Positions 42,594 to 54,640 of a DNA stretch of 64,000 nt are shown in pieces. Below the pieces are notes generated by a model that ran no database searches, was not told the DNA's origin, and saw nothing but the letters and a program-made list of their open reading frames with translations. Numbering within the stretch: the first letter of the stretch is position 1; every line of letters begins with the position of its first letter. Made by a program: the position numbers and the translations under genes. The stretch is taken from positions 124,001 to 188,000 of the forward strand of contig WOFQ01000043.1 of NCBI GenBank assembly GCA_012184525.1, written 5' to 3'. The stretch is from Xenoacremonium recifei (Eukaryota; Ascomycota; Sordariomycetes; Hypocreales; Nectriaceae).

Positions 42594-44450
42594 GGAGGTA
42601 TATGCAGTCAATCATCCCATAGTGTCTGTAACCTTTGCCTGGGAGAGGAGTGCCCTGCCACAAAGAGAGCTTCCATACTCCGTAGATTAACAAACATATA
42701 CAAGCTGATCAAGTTCTGGAGGTGGCGTCAAGGCTCCTGAAACTGTCCCATTGCCCCCTTGCCATGAAGTTGCTGACGTTCTCGGAATCGAGGCCAAGTC
42801 TCCGGGCGACCGCACTCTCCAGACTACCTAGAAGGCAACTCCGAAATCAGATGGTTGTCAGATGTGCTCTCAGTCAGAGCCTAGATTCCCAAACCTCCAT
42901 TCCTTCGGCGTGAGATTCCGGGAATCGCCTACCCTAAAGCTAGCCATTTGAGGCACGCTGCACTTGCGCGGCCTATCTCTGTAGGAACTTCCATGGAAAC
43001 CCTTGAAAGCTCGTCATTGGCTCTTCTCCGGAATAAGGTGCACCATGGCTTGACCCCGATCTACCAAGTCTGCGTTCGAATGACCATTCAGGGCCCTGGA
43101 AGATGCGTGCTTATCAATCGCTCAGCAAGATAACTCCCTTTCCGACCTAGCCGATATTTCTTGCACAAAATCTCGACTCCGAGGGAATTTTTTAGAAGTC
43201 GCTCATTGCTCTTCTAACTTCGCTCCATTCTCCTTACTCCATATGAGGCGTCAGCCTGCGTCGTCGAAGCTTTCATGAGTTCGTAGACGCTCCAGTCCGA
43301 AGGTGCCAAAAAGCAAAGCCCATCACTGAGCCGCCCTATGGGACCACAGACGGGCTAGGGTCAAGCTCTCCCCCGGGCTTCCACGGCCGCACTGTTCCTC
43401 ATCTGGATAGCACATCTCTCGCTAAGGAATCGTAACCTCGAGACCAGTTTACGGACACACGTGGCGGCCTGACCCGCCTCGCTAGCCCGCAAGGCCTCCG
43501 TAAGCTAGCCATTCAGGTGTGGCAGACGGCAGCCGGCGAACCTGTGTTTGGGGCCTGTCTCCGAGTCATGGCGTGGTGAATGATCATGGTGGGAGAGAAC
43601 TTTGGGGATCGTGGCGATGAGAAGGACGGCGTCGTGTGGGAAGGACGGAGTAAAGTGAATGATTGTCCGGTTTGGGCAGACAAGCACGCGGTAGTAGACG
43701 AGGTGTCGTGGGGGAAATAATGTCGTCCCATACCTTCAAAGTTGACACAGGGCATTCATCCGTACGTCTCTTTAAGGTCTGCCATAAGTGCCACTGGCCA
43801 CTCACTAAGACATGCACACTCTGCGATAGCCGTTATCTTTCCCATCTCGATTCTCCCATTCTCAACGACGTGTGGCGTTCCTGCGAGTACCGGCAGGTCC
43901 CTGGTAGCTGGGACTGTGGCCCTGTCAGCCAACGCCCTGCCTTCGTAGCTCGTCAGCCGTCCGCTATGGAGTGCATGGTCCGGAGCCGTGGTGCTCCCCG
44001 CTAGCTAGAGACTACCCACTGAAGAGCATCGCTGGGACGAGATCGCTGAATCCCTTGGCATGAAAAGTCTTCCTCTCATTCAGACTCCGCAGCTGTCGAA
44101 TATGTAGTGGGGGTAGCATCTTATGTGTTATGATGGAGTCTAAGCATCTGATGAGATTAGATAAAAGTTTGTTAGTGAGGCGTCGTCTGAATGCTGCGTA
44201 CGCTTCCGGAGGACATCGGCCACTGTTAATGGAGAATTCGAGCTGGACAGGGGTCGAGCAGCATCTCAGGCTGGTCTCGAAGTTATCAATCAAGCCCCCA
44301 CCCCCTCTAATCTGGTCTCGGCTTAGAGACGCGACCCTGGGAATTCGAACCATCCAACTTTCTTCATGAGTGGCAATTCGCTTCGGATGGCTTGCCCATT
44401 TCCTGGTGCACAATGGGCGAAGAGCCGTGTTCCGGTGGTATCAATCGAAT

Positions 44451-44470
44451 CAGATCAGATTAGATTAGAT
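44451..44470. promoter_or_regulatory. Four tandem pentamers (CAGAT)2(TAGAT)2
   Basis: Two CAGAT units are followed by two TAGAT units, 348 bases before the siderophore permease ATG. On the other strand the run includes ATCTGATCT, two mismatches from the SreA-type GATA site ATCWGATAA. Iron control by this site is only a possibility. Confidence 0.35.
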
Positions 44471-44817
44471 GTTGAGAGAAATTTTCACGCGCCCGTAACG
44501 CCGTCGCGCCCTCCGTTCCTCATCCCATTCCGTTCTCGCAGCTCCAGAATCGTCACCATCGCGGCCCGGTCTCGGTCACCGCGCTATTCCCAGACCCATG
44601 TCTCCATGAGTTCTTGTGCCGATTTATCGAACTGCCAAGGATCTGGAGCTTCCGAAAAACATCTTATAGCTAGCCCCTCCAACTCTCTTCTCAGTCCCCC
44701 TCCAGGCTCACTTCCATCCTCTGTTCAACAGCAGCTTCAATCCTTTCTGTTGGACCTCCTGCTGTCTCTCTGCCCGTTAGTGCAAGATCAACAGCAGCAA
44801 CAGCTTCAGCAGTGACA

Positions 44818-46742
44818 ATGGGACTCACCAGAAGGCTCCGCTCTAGCCTGGGCCGTAGCAACGAGGCCAGCGATTCGTCTGATGGCGAATCTCCCGTTGC
44901 TGTCAGCGCGGTCGTCAACAACGACGAAAAGGATCCCGCCAGCAGATCTCCCGAAGATGGTCTTCCTGTGGACGAGACTATCGACAAGGACGTGCAGGCT
45001 GGTGTCAGAGATATCGAGGCTGTCACCCTTATCTGGTCTAAGAAGTCTTTGGCTTGCCTGCTCTGCGGCGCCTGGCTCGTGTACTTGCTCAATGCATTCC
45101 AGGGTTCGACTGCGGGCAATTTGGTGCCCTATGTCACCAGTGACTGGGACTCTCATTCGTTGATGACGGTTATCGACGTTATTGCCAGCTCCATGACTGC
45201 CGCAGTTTTCATTCCCCTGGCCAAGTTTCTCGATCTCTGGGGCCGAGCTGAAGGTTTCTTGATGATGGTTGCGTTCTCCGAGCTGGGTCTGATCCTCATG
45301 GCTACCAGCCACAACTTAGCTACCTATTGTGCTGCCAATGTGAGTAATTGAACGACACAGGCGCTCAAAATCGACACGAGCGCGAAGGACCTGAATACTG
45401 ACAAGCTCGGATAGGTCTTTTACTCTGTTGGCTTCACTGGCCTCATCTACACTGTCGATGTCGTTACGGCTGATGCTACCCAGCTCAAGAACCGAGCCCT
45501 CGCCTATGCCTTCACCTCGTCTCCCTACATGATTTCCGCCTTCGCCGGATCGTATGCTTCTGAGAGCATGCTCGACACCGTTGGCTGGGGCTGGGGCTTC
45601 GGTATCTTTGCTTTCCTCATGCCCTTTGTCTGTGCGCCTCTGTATCTCGTACTGAAGATCAACTTGCGCAAGGCCAAGCAGAATGGCGTCGTGGGAAAAC
45701 AGCCTAGCGGGCGAACTTTCCTCCAGAGCGTTTGGTTCTATCTTATTGAGTTTGATGGTTCGTCATCTAGGTCTCCAAAGTATGCAATAATGCTAACTAT
45801 TCTCTTTCAGTTCTCGGCGTCTTCCTCTTCTCCTCCGGTCTTATCATCTTCCTCCTGCCCTTCAACATTGCTTCCTCTGCGCCGGATGGCTGGGGCACTG
45901 GCTACATCATCGCCATGATCGTTGTTGGTTTCGTACTCCTTGTCATGTTCGGCATCAACGAGTTCTGGCTGGCTCCTGTTCCCTTTATGAGCTTCAAATT
46001 CATGACTGACCGCACTCTGATGGGCGCTTGTCTCCTGGATTTCACTTACCAAATCTCATACTACTGCTGGAACCAGTACTTCACCTCATTCCTGCAAGTC
46101 GTCAACTACCTCTCGGTCGCCGAGGCTGGTTACGTCAACAACACTTTCAGCGTTGTCTCCGGTTTCCTGCTCTTCCTTGTCGGCTGGGCCATTCGCAAGA
46201 CTGGCTACTTTAAGTGGCTTCTCTGGATCGCTGTTCCTCTGTACATCTTCGCTCAGGGCCTGATGATCTACTTCCGAACCCCTACAGGCTATGTCGGCTA
46301 CATCGTTATGACCCAGATCTTTATCTCGATCGGTGGTAGTGTTTTCATCCTGTGCTGCCAGCTTGCTGTCCTTGCTGCAGTTGACCATCAGCACGTTGCC
46401 GCTGCTCTCGCCATGCTCAGCGTTACCGGAACCGTTGGTGACTCGATTGGCTACACCATTTGCGGTGCTATCTGGACCAACGTTTTCGAGACTGCGCTTG
46501 AGAAGTACCTTCCTGCCTCCGCGATGGGTGACATTGCAGATATCTACGGTGATCTTGACACACAGCTTAGCTACCCCAAGGGTTCGGCTGCCCGGCTTGG
46601 TATCCAGAAGGCGTATGCTTACGCCCAGACTCGCATGCTTGCTTCCGGAACTGCTATCATGGCCTTGGCTTTCATCTGGGTTGCGATGATGAGAAACCTG
46701 AAGGTGTCGCAGATGAAGCAGACCAAGGGCAACGTCTTTTAA
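44818..46742 (+). CDS. MFS siderophore-iron permease (Sit/Mir type), 598 aa
   Basis: The N-terminal ~70 residues are acidic and Ser-rich, followed by LVYLLNAFQGSTAGNLVPYVTSDW, the family's first helix pair. Other family parts are ALAYAFTSSPYMISAFAG, NQYFTSFLQVVNYLSVAEAGYV and GGSVFILCCQLAVLAAVDHQHVAA. Fourteen membrane helices are expected. The last loop, YPKGSAARLGIQKAYAYAQTRML, is typical of Sit1/MirB relatives. Introns 45340-45414 and 45758-45810 join in frame, 599 codons with stop. The ATG at 44818 is used. It imports ferric siderophores at the plasma membrane. Codon use is rich in C-ending codons compared with neighbours, which suggests strong expression. Confidence 0.93.
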
Positions 46743-47494
46743 GGACGACCACTTAATCTGCAACTTTGACTGTATTCAGTGCAGCTCATCGTATCACATA
46801 TATACTGGTTGCGGAGGAGAAGCGGGCAGACTGCCAACATATAGACTTTTAATTTAGTGTGGTCAAAATATACCCCCGAATTTTCTATTTAATGTCCAGA
46901 ACCACTCATATTGTCTACATCAAACACGGGCTCGAATTTCATAACGTGTAAGTTTTCAAATTGCGGAAGAGGGCCAGCCCTTCAGCTAATAATTTCCATA
47001 GTAAGTGTTGAGAAGAAGCCGATAGTTTCATGCATGCAAAGTAGAAATCCGATTCCTTAAATGAAGTACTGATCAAAAGACAACATAAACTAATTTGATA
47101 CTTGAATATTACACGCATCACCCCCGGCCCACGAGCGATGTATCTACATATCCCATTCTCGAGATTCTGAGCGGACGAACGAATCACGACGCTCCGGTTA
47201 ACCGATCCTACGAAAATTATTAGCGAGATCCTTTCTGGTGGAATTATTTCAGGGTGTGAACTTGGAGGCAAGTCAAAGGGACAAAGGGCCTGGAATTCGA
47301 CAGATCGCCTTCTCAGGCCAGGAGTTTCTTTTCTCGTTAAGCAAGAGCGAAGGGTGATGTAATCAGGCCATTGCTCCACGCTTAGCCTATGAGATCATCC
47401 ACTTCGTTCGAGCTGAATGCGTTCAACTCAGAACCATACACAAACCGATTTCCAGCGGCATATGCAGCGCCTCGCTTCGACTACTAGTTCTGCA
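46743..47494. other. Spacer between permease and dehydrogenase
   Basis: No gene was found. A minus-strand frame of 146 codons (46939-47379) lacks features. Three in-frame ATGs at 47417-47494 precede the dehydrogenase start but add a low-complexity extension. Confidence 0.4.
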
Positions 47495-48262
47495 ATGGTT
47501 CGCGTCTTTATCACCGGCTCTAGTGACGGTATCGGCCTGGCAGCTGCCAAAGTCTTGGCGGAGAGAGGTCATCAAGTCACGCTACATGCTCGCAATGCGG
47601 ATCGCGCGGCTTCAGCCCGCGACGCTGTACCTAAGGCCAAGGCCGTCCTCATTGGCGATTTGTCATCTATCGCTGAGACAAAAGAGTTGGCACGCGATGC
47701 TAATGATGTTGGGCCCTTCGACGCGATCATTCATAACGCAGGCATTGGTTACGGATCAACATCCTCGCGACAAATAACTTCAGACAATATCTCAGCCGTC
47801 TTCGCTGTCAATACTCTGGTTCCGTACATTTTGACTTGCCTCATGGATAAGCCTACGGAGAGACTCTTGTACATGAGCTCCGATAGTCATTATGGCGGAG
47901 ACGAGACGTTGCGGAATGTCACAAAATCACACTCTTATAGCGATAGTAAACTACACGACGTCATGCTCGCGAAGGCTTTCGCAAGACGATGGGGAGAAAT
48001 TCAAGTTCTGAGCATGCACCCTGGATGGGTGCGTACCAAAATGGGTGGGAGAAGTGCACCTATCGGCCTCGATGAGCCAGCGGCAGCATTGGCCAGTTGG
48101 GCCGCAGGGGAGGGCCCTTTGGCAAAGGTAAAAAGCGGTGCATTTGTGACAACAAGGAGAGAAACCTCCACTCATCCCGGTGCTGGAAATATGGATAAGC
48201 AAGAAGAGTTAATGGCTATCTGCAAGGAGGTTTCTGGATGTTCCATACTGGAAGATGCCTAA
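47495..48262 (+). CDS. Short-chain dehydrogenase, 255 aa, single exon
   Basis: The nucleotide-binding motif TGSSDGIG starts at residue 7 from the chosen ATG (MVRVFITG). HARNADR follows the second strand, then NAGIGYG and the active-site region YMSSDSHYGG with SYSDSKL as YxxxK. An upstream in-frame ATG at 47417 would add 26 residues that are not part of the fold; they could be a weak mitochondrial presequence. The enzyme is probably an NAD(P)-dependent oxidoreductase of unknown substrate. Its 3' end is convergent with the carboxypeptidase. Confidence 0.88.
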   Translation: MVRVFITGSSDGIGLAAAKVLAERGHQVTLHARNADRAASARDAVPKAKAVLIGDLSSIAETKELARDANDVGPFDAIIHNAGIGYGSTSSRQITSDNISAVFAVNTLVPYILTCLMDKPTERLLYMSSDSHYGGDETLRNVTKSHSYSDSKLHDVMLAKAFARRWGEIQVLSMHPGWVRTKMGGRSAPIGLDEPAAALASWAAGEGPLAKVKSGAFVTTRRETSTHPGAGNMDKQEELMAICKEVSGCSILEDA

Positions 48263-48406
48263 CCAAAAGTTAAGGTAGCAATAATGCAGTAGACCACCCT
48301 TCGAAAAAGGGCTTAGTTTATCAATCACTCAAACAAGGTACAAGAAATATCCTTGAGGTGCCAGGCGAGATAAATCTCAATGTGGTGTATTATGCCTTAC
48401 TTGGTA

Positions 48407-50196
48407 TTAGGTCTCTGTGGTAAAACTCTGGGTAGAGGACAAATTTGGGATCTTTCCTAGCATAAGCTCCAGCACACGATACCCGGCCCCTGCGGCATAT
48501 CCCGGCAACTGGTGTCCTCCTAGGCGGACATGGTAGTATGTCAAGCCTCTTTCGTAGCCCCAACTGCCGACAATTCCAGCTTCAGCTTTCCTTCCACCAT
48601 TGTAATTCTTGTGGTATGGTACGTAGAAATCGTGATCTTGAGGATATTTCTGAAAGCCTTGAACGCCATGCCAGGTGGTGTTCTGCAACACGATGAGCGT
48701 GCTATTGGTTGGGATAAGATAGTCCAGGCCACCACCACCAATAATGGTATTGTTTGTGTGTTCAATCACCCGACGGAGAACATCTGTCTGAGCAGGGCTA
48801 AGTGATCCGTCCTTTCTCTTTAAAGACTTGGGATGCCCATCGCCGAAGGTGTTTTCCCGTGTGCATTGATGCCAGTGTATATCGGGCGCGTTGATGGCTG
48901 CCTTGACGTCGGCACGGTTGAAGTACGTAGAAGGGGCATGTGGTGGAACATAGTCGGCCTAGCAAATACAAAGTGAATATTGACTCTTTCAAGCCTTGAG
49001 ATACGCTCAACACATACCTGATTGACTGGCCCTAGTTGATTGTACGCATAGGGACATGTATCAGTGATGTGATAAATATTGAAGCATGGGTTCAGTTCAA
49101 TGATTCCCGCATAAGCCAAGTACGAAATATGGCAGGTGCGGTTTTTGAGATGGTAAGGATTTTGAGGAACAGGGAATGGTGCCGGCGGAGGCGGGTATGT
49201 CGCGTATTTATCGATGTAGGCTGAGTAGTTGCAGTGTTCAAACGTCCATCTTAGCGCATTCATATACGTCTGATTGAGGTTAAATAGTGTATGCCAATAT
49301 TCCACAAATGGATAAACGAGCATTTCTCGCTGGATTGTAAGGTCTCCGATCCAAGCTGAGTTAATGGCTATGCCACCAAGCTTAAAGTAATTGCTATCGT
49401 TTTTGTTGATGAAGGTATCGGCAATGTAAGGAACAAAGTAGCCTGCGTAAGATTCGCCAGTGATGTAAGTGGTAACCCCTTTGAGTCCGAATGTGTCGAC
49501 AAAATTCTGCCAAAACCCTGCGAACTCCAATGCAAGCTCGACTTCATTGGTGATATTGGGAGAGCCCTGGCTAAACCCGGTGCCGACGGGTTGTTCAACC
49601 CATACCATATTGGTTCTGTATCTTAATCAGTCTAGAGTTCTCGTGTAAAAAGTACCTTATTTGTATTACAAGTTCGTCCAGCTGTATGGATTAACGGTAG
49701 GTGTTAGAGTCCCACTTTGCCATAGGAATGGTCCGTTTTCAGTTAGAAACCCAGTGAGAGAACTGCAGCCTGGACCTCCATTGAGCCTGGAAAAATTGAG
49801 TCAGCAACAACTATTTTCCCTTGCAATTGGAGATCCGTACCAGATTACAATCTCATCCCCGGGTGCAGGGTTTGATGACGGAAAGAACCAGAAATAGAGC
49901 TTCCTTGTTTCGTTCCGCGACTGAGAAATGGGTATGAGACCCGCGTAAGACTCTCCTACATCAAATGGCACGTCGGGAATACTAGTGCCGTTAACAACGA
50001 ACTGTTGGGACCTCAAATTAAGAAACTTTGGGGTCTCTCGCTTCTTGAATGGGGGCGCTATGCCAAATTTATTGCTCTTCCTTGGACCGATCACCCGAGG
50101 AAGCTGTGAATCGAAAGACTCCGAGGCAAAGAGATTCGTTGCAGCCTCCCAAGCCGCTACTAAAACGAGAACGAAACTATACTTTGTTACGAGCAT
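48407..50196 (-). CDS. Secreted serine carboxypeptidase (S10)
   Basis: A signal peptide (MLVTKYSFVLVLVAAWEAAT) leads into a propeptide-like region. S10 motifs are present across introns: LNGGPGCSSLTG (substrate carboxylate binding), GESYAGYFVPYIA (catalytic Ser), GLDYLIPTNSTLI (catalytic Asp region) and RLGGHQLPGY (catalytic His). Many N-x-S/T sites and paired cysteines fit an extracellular or vacuolar glycoprotein. It removes C-terminal residues from peptides at acid pH. The ATG at 50196 is preferred because an earlier one at 50229 adds charged residues before the signal peptide. Introns lie around 49790-49850, 49620-49680 and 48960-49020. The neighbour is a sulfatase on the same strand. Confidence 0.92.
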
Positions 50197-50726
50197 CTTT
50201 GAGATAGGAATGAGTTTGCGTAGATTCAAAAGTGAACAACAGAATTCTAAACAGCGCTCTTCTTCACAAGTGCATGGGTTTTATGAGGATCAGATGCCAA
50301 CTCATTGAAATATATTCTGACAACCTTGGCCATCATTTTGGAGTCATATGAGGGCCTCTTCAGTCATTCTGGAGAAAAAAGCACGTGGCTGAGGAGGGAA
50401 AGCTTTTCTAACCCATTGTGAAGACACGACCCAGAAGTGGTATTTTACTCTTGCGGGTTTCCCCGATGATTCGTCAGCTTCTAAGACGGCGGAGATGCAA
50501 AAGTCCCGGAAATCTCGGATGATTAACAGTAATGCCTGCGTGAGTGTAAACCTAAAACCTTCGTGGTAATAATTGACCTCGTGCCATGACGTTAACGTTG
50601 AATTAATCGTCCACCGTTAGGAAAAACGCAAAAGAGGCCTATTATTTATTGTATGATCAACGTGTGCTTCGGTAGATAGTATTCTCAGCTCTAGGCCAGC
50701 AATCTTGCCGACCTTTGCGGCTCTAA
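50197..50726. other. Spacer, carboxypeptidase promoter
   Basis: 530 bases without a gene. It should contain the S10 promoter and the 3' end of the sulfatase gene. Confidence 0.4.
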
Positions 50727-52951
50727 TCACTTGGAGACTGGAGTTTCGTTCTTCCTCACACTCATCCAAGCCCTAGTCTGCGTGAGAGCGTCCCCTCCAA
50801 TAATCCCTTCCTCAGCGTTTCCGTCCCATTCTTCTCCCACAAATCTGATTGGCGTCCCCCAAACCACACCCGTCTCCTTTCTGTACTGCTCCCAAATATC
50901 AAGGAGCTCTTTGACAACCTCTGGCCGTTCTTCAGAGAGGTCGTTGATTTCTCCCTGATCAGTAGACAAGTCATACAGCTGCCAGCCGCCGTCGCTCCGG
51001 CCCCCAACCTGGGACTCAATATGGACAAGTTTCCAATTCCCCTTCCTGACTGCCGCTCGACCAAACAGCTCCCAGCCCATAGCAGATTCACCATGGATTG
51101 CATCTCCCTTTTCGTTGTCCCCGGCATCGGACGTCATAAATGGGACCTGGTAAATTAGCAAGAGAATCATCCAAACGGTCACAATATTGCTTACCCACGA
51201 CTTTCCTCTCATTGGGGCAACTTCGTGTCCTCGATATTGTGACTTTGATCCATCAGCGGCCGGGTGCTTGATGCCAGCTAGATCTAATATTGTCGGACAG
51301 ATGTCCATGACGCTGGAAAATGCCCGGATCAGTTGGCCCCCTTGTCTCGCCTCCGCGAAACCCGGATAATGAATGACTGCGTAGGTGTAAGCGTTCTTGC
51401 AAATAAAGAGCCATCAATCCACACTTACGGAACGGCACCTTGATGCCTCCCTCCGTTGTATACATCTTGTATAAGCGAGAAGGTGCAGTCGAAGCTTGCG
51501 CCCATCGAGTTCCGTACCAAGCAAACGAGTCAGCATTGCCGATGTTGTCTAATGAGTTATTGTCTATGCAGGGCCCTGGTTAGAGAAGTCTGTCAAAATA
51601 CTCAGAGCTGTTTCTCACAGTAAGCGTTGATCACTCGCATCAAGTCCGCACCCATAGTGGGCAATGCTTCATACGTGGCACCCTCTGCCCCATTGTCGCT
51701 CTGGAAGATGATCATGGTGTCTACACCGTCGTCAGTTTACAGTAACTGTACCGCAGAAAGCTTTCCTACTTTCGAATTCTCCGCTCTCCTTGAGATAATT
51801 GACAATCTTCCCGACGTTTTGGTCGATATTGTCCACCATGCCGGCGAAACATTCCATGGACCTCGCTGAGCATTGACGTTCGTAGTCTGTCATCTCATCC
51901 CACTCCGGGTTCATCGGACCGGTTACGAAGTCGTGCGGCTTCACGTCTTTTGGAATGAGGCCAAGCTCCTTCATCTTCGCCAGGCGTTTGAGCCGCAGGG
52001 CGTCTGGACCGTCGTTGTACATTCCTTTGTACTTCTCACGATCTTCTTTTGCGCACTGCAACGGCCAGTGTGGGGCGCTGAATGGCAGATAAGCAAAGAA
52101 GGGCTTCCCTTTATTTTCTGTGCTTCGATCCTTGAGATAGTTGATCAGGTTGTCAGTATAGAAATCGGAACTGAAGAAACCGTCCTTGGAATGGGTCGTA
52201 TTAGGCTCGCTGCATGAGTGAGTAGAAAGCACAGAAATGGACGCATCGGAGTTCTCACATTTCATACTTCTTCCCATCCTCAGTATATAGAGGCGGGATA
52301 CGGACAAAGAAGTTGTTATAGTCCTTTCCGAATTGAGGCTCCCATCCATAATGGTTTGAGGTTCCGGGCAACAGGGCAAATGAGCGATCAAATCCACGCG
52401 CTGCGGGGTTGTTCTCGGGACGTAGACCGAGATGCCATTTGCCGCTGATCAAAGTATGGTACCCGTTATCTTGCAAGAGCTCCGGAAGTGCTGCCACATC
52501 ATGACTATCATTGTCAGCAAAGCTCAATAGAGAAAGGAACGAGTCCGAGCAAACTTGAGAAATCCTTCGTGGCCTGGGACGTTCCAGCGTTCCGGATCGC
52601 GACCCTTTTGCTCGCTCATGACGCCCACGCCAGCAATGTGGTTGTCGGTGCCCGATAATAACATAGCTCGGGTAGGGCTGCAGGCAGCGGCTGTATGATC
52701 TTGGAATTGTTAGTGCTCAGGAACAAAAGCCGGATTGAAGACATTGGGAACATACAGTCCGTGAATCGTGCTCCATGCTTTGCGAGAGCGTCTATGTTTG
52801 GTGTCTGGATCTCACTCCCGAAGCAACCAATGTCACTGTAGCCAAGATCTTCTCTAATTAGCTTCTCGCCTCTTTGTAATGTTCAAAATGTCAATGCGAT
52901 GCACATACCGTCGGCGAGAATCACGAGAAAGTTGGGTCGCGAAGCGGGCAT
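50727..52951 (-). CDS. Sulfatase (arylsulfatase type I)
   Basis: Exon 1 starts MPASRPNFLVILAD. The next exon supplies DLGYSDIGCFG, so the metal-binding Asp pair spans an intron. ACSPTRAMLLSG contains the CxPTR sequence whose Cys is turned into formylglycine in active enzymes. GKWHLG (residue ~130) is the second sulfatase signature, and SDNGAEG carries the later metal Asp/Asn. Several short introns interrupt the gene. No signal peptide is visible, so the enzyme is likely intracellular, as in fungal aryl- and choline-sulfatases used for sulfur scavenging. It belongs with the SulP sulfate permease ~6 kb away. The substrate is unknown. Confidence 0.9.
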
Positions 52952-53574
52952 CTTGGGTGGTGATATACGGATTCTGGGGTTTGTAAAGGCTCAAGGGTCG
53001 TCTTTAGGCAAGAGAGTATTATCCAAATGAGCACTCCCTAAGATTGTTTACAAGAAGAATGGTATCTGGCAAAATGTCTCTGTCGTAGAGAACAAGTTGC
53101 AGTGGGTGCAGATCACAGCAACCCCGCACGGCGATAGTCCAACCATGAGGACGCGTATGGCGGGGTTCAGAAGCTGACTGCAGCACAATCAATGCAATGA
53201 TCGGTCTTAAATACATCCGAGTGCCGGTTACGCGTCTCTTTGATACAAATTGCGGGTTTATCAGACAATATGAAACCGAAAGGACTTCAAAGTAAGAATT
53301 GGCACACAAGGATATTCGCGGCGCCGAAATCACCAGACAAAACTTTCTGCCATAGAACCTTGCTGGTCTATCTTAGGCGATCAAGACAGATCTGGTCAGA
53401 CGCGAATGCGCGGCAACACTGGAGCTCATAAAACATGTAATGTTGCAAGTAATCCTTGGGGACATATAATTGACGGAATCTTGATATTTCTGCCTGTCTC
53501 TCAAGATTACCATGTCTTATCTATGCCCTCTTTGCTGCCTCAGAACTCATTCTTTGTTGGTCGCAGCTTGGCCC
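52952..53574. other. Spacer between sulfatase and pseudogene
   Basis: 623 bases with no gene. The sulfatase promoter is here. Confidence 0.4.
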
Positions 53575-54640
53575 TCAGCAGGTTGCGCCAGGCAGGATAA
53601 CATCTAGACCTATATGGCCCAACCCAGTTGGAGGCGAACCAGTCGTTGAACGAATTACATCCATGGGGATGCGCCCACATTCACTGGATGCCGAGGCTAC
53701 AGGGTGTTTATCTGGGGTCGAGACAATCCCAGGTCCCTCAGTCCAGTTTCCAGCAATAGCGATGGCTGCGTATTTCTGTTGGGACAGGTCCGTGGGATCA
53801 AGGAACGTCAGCGTGGTCGATCCAGGAGTGTCGTCATGGGCGATGATGAATGCGTCTAGGACATCAGAATATTGCTAGTCCACAGTGCTTGCTGTGAGGA
53901 TGGAATAGCTTCTCGAGTTGGCATCCGTCTTGGTTTGCCATCCGCTAGCTGTAAAGACCTCGACCCCGGACTGGAAAAGAGGATCAGCTGAACGCCAAGC
54001 AAACTGGCTGTTGCCAGTGGTTGGGTCAGATCCTGCGCCCGTCGTGTCTGTGAAGGTCATATAAAATAAACCATTCAGATAGACCACGCTAGGTTGACCA
54101 GCACCATACGCATTGCCGGTATTTTGCTGGTTCGCTTCTTGGATAATAGGCTAGTCATCGTTCAGCCTTGTCCAGCTAACACCATCAGGACTTGTCGCAA
54201 CGCCAATGGTGGTTGGCAGGCCATCGTCTTGCTCAGCGCCGTACCATAGGTAGTAAACACCGTTAAGCCTGACGACGGAAGGGTCGCAGGTATGCTCATT
54301 GTCAAACGACCCGTTGCCAGTACCACCTAACGCCACTTGCCAAGGCGCCATGCCGTCTTGCGAAGTCCACGGGCCATCGAGGGTTGAAGATTGGGCGTAC
54401 AAAATATGATCACCAGCGACGGCCTGGTTAGGGGGCTGTACGCACCACCACATCTTGTATACACCATCGTCGTTGATGACAGCCGGTGCGTAGTTGTAGA
54501 TCGAACTTCCTTCGTCGAAAGGGCCGCCTGACCGGTAAGAATCTGTTTCCAAGGTAGTTTGAGCCCAGGTTTTGGACGGGCTCGTACTGACCACCAAGGT
54601 CAGGGCAGTATTGCTGAGTTCAACATCCTAAAAAGAGAGA
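53575..54640 (-). pseudogene. Five-bladed propeller glycosidase (GH43-like), two in-frame stops
   Basis: One continuous minus-strand frame from ~54640 to TGA at 53575 has propeller repeats: YNYAPAVINDDGVYKMWWC, CDPSVVRLNGVYYLWYG and GQPSVVYLNGLFYMTF. Blades of this D-P-S-V-x(3)-G-x-Y/F-Y type occur in GH43/GH32-like beta-propellers. The frame is broken only by two TAG codons (complement of 54151-54153 and 53875-53877), both preceded by GAC, and it reads on normally after each. The 5' end is missing: a possible 3' splice site (CTTTTTAG) precedes the frame, but no signal-peptide exon was found. C-to-T change on the coding strand (CAG to TAG) or TGG to TAG would explain the stops. Sequencing error or stop read-through are other options. 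Confidence 0.8.

Larger units (their letters stand above)
41724..44817. other. 3.1 kb gene-poor stretch
   Basis: This is the largest gap in the window. The frames seen (for example 42369-42740 and 44012-44413) overlap on both strands and show no motif. I saw no terminal repeats or transposase. It includes a 14-base palindrome and a pentamer run, described separately, and the siderophore permease promoter. Confidence 0.45.

Noticed and set aside
44012..44413. 133-codon minus-strand frame in the gene-poor stretch
   Set aside because: Composition looks random, and another frame of similar size lies on the other strand.
44451..44470. Exact SreA (ATCWGATAA) site at the siderophore permease
   Set aside because: The closest match has two mismatches, so only a weak repeat feature is reported.
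46939..47379. 146-codon minus-strand frame
   Set aside because: It has no motif, unusual composition and no splice context. It is likely a chance frame in 3' and promoter DNA.
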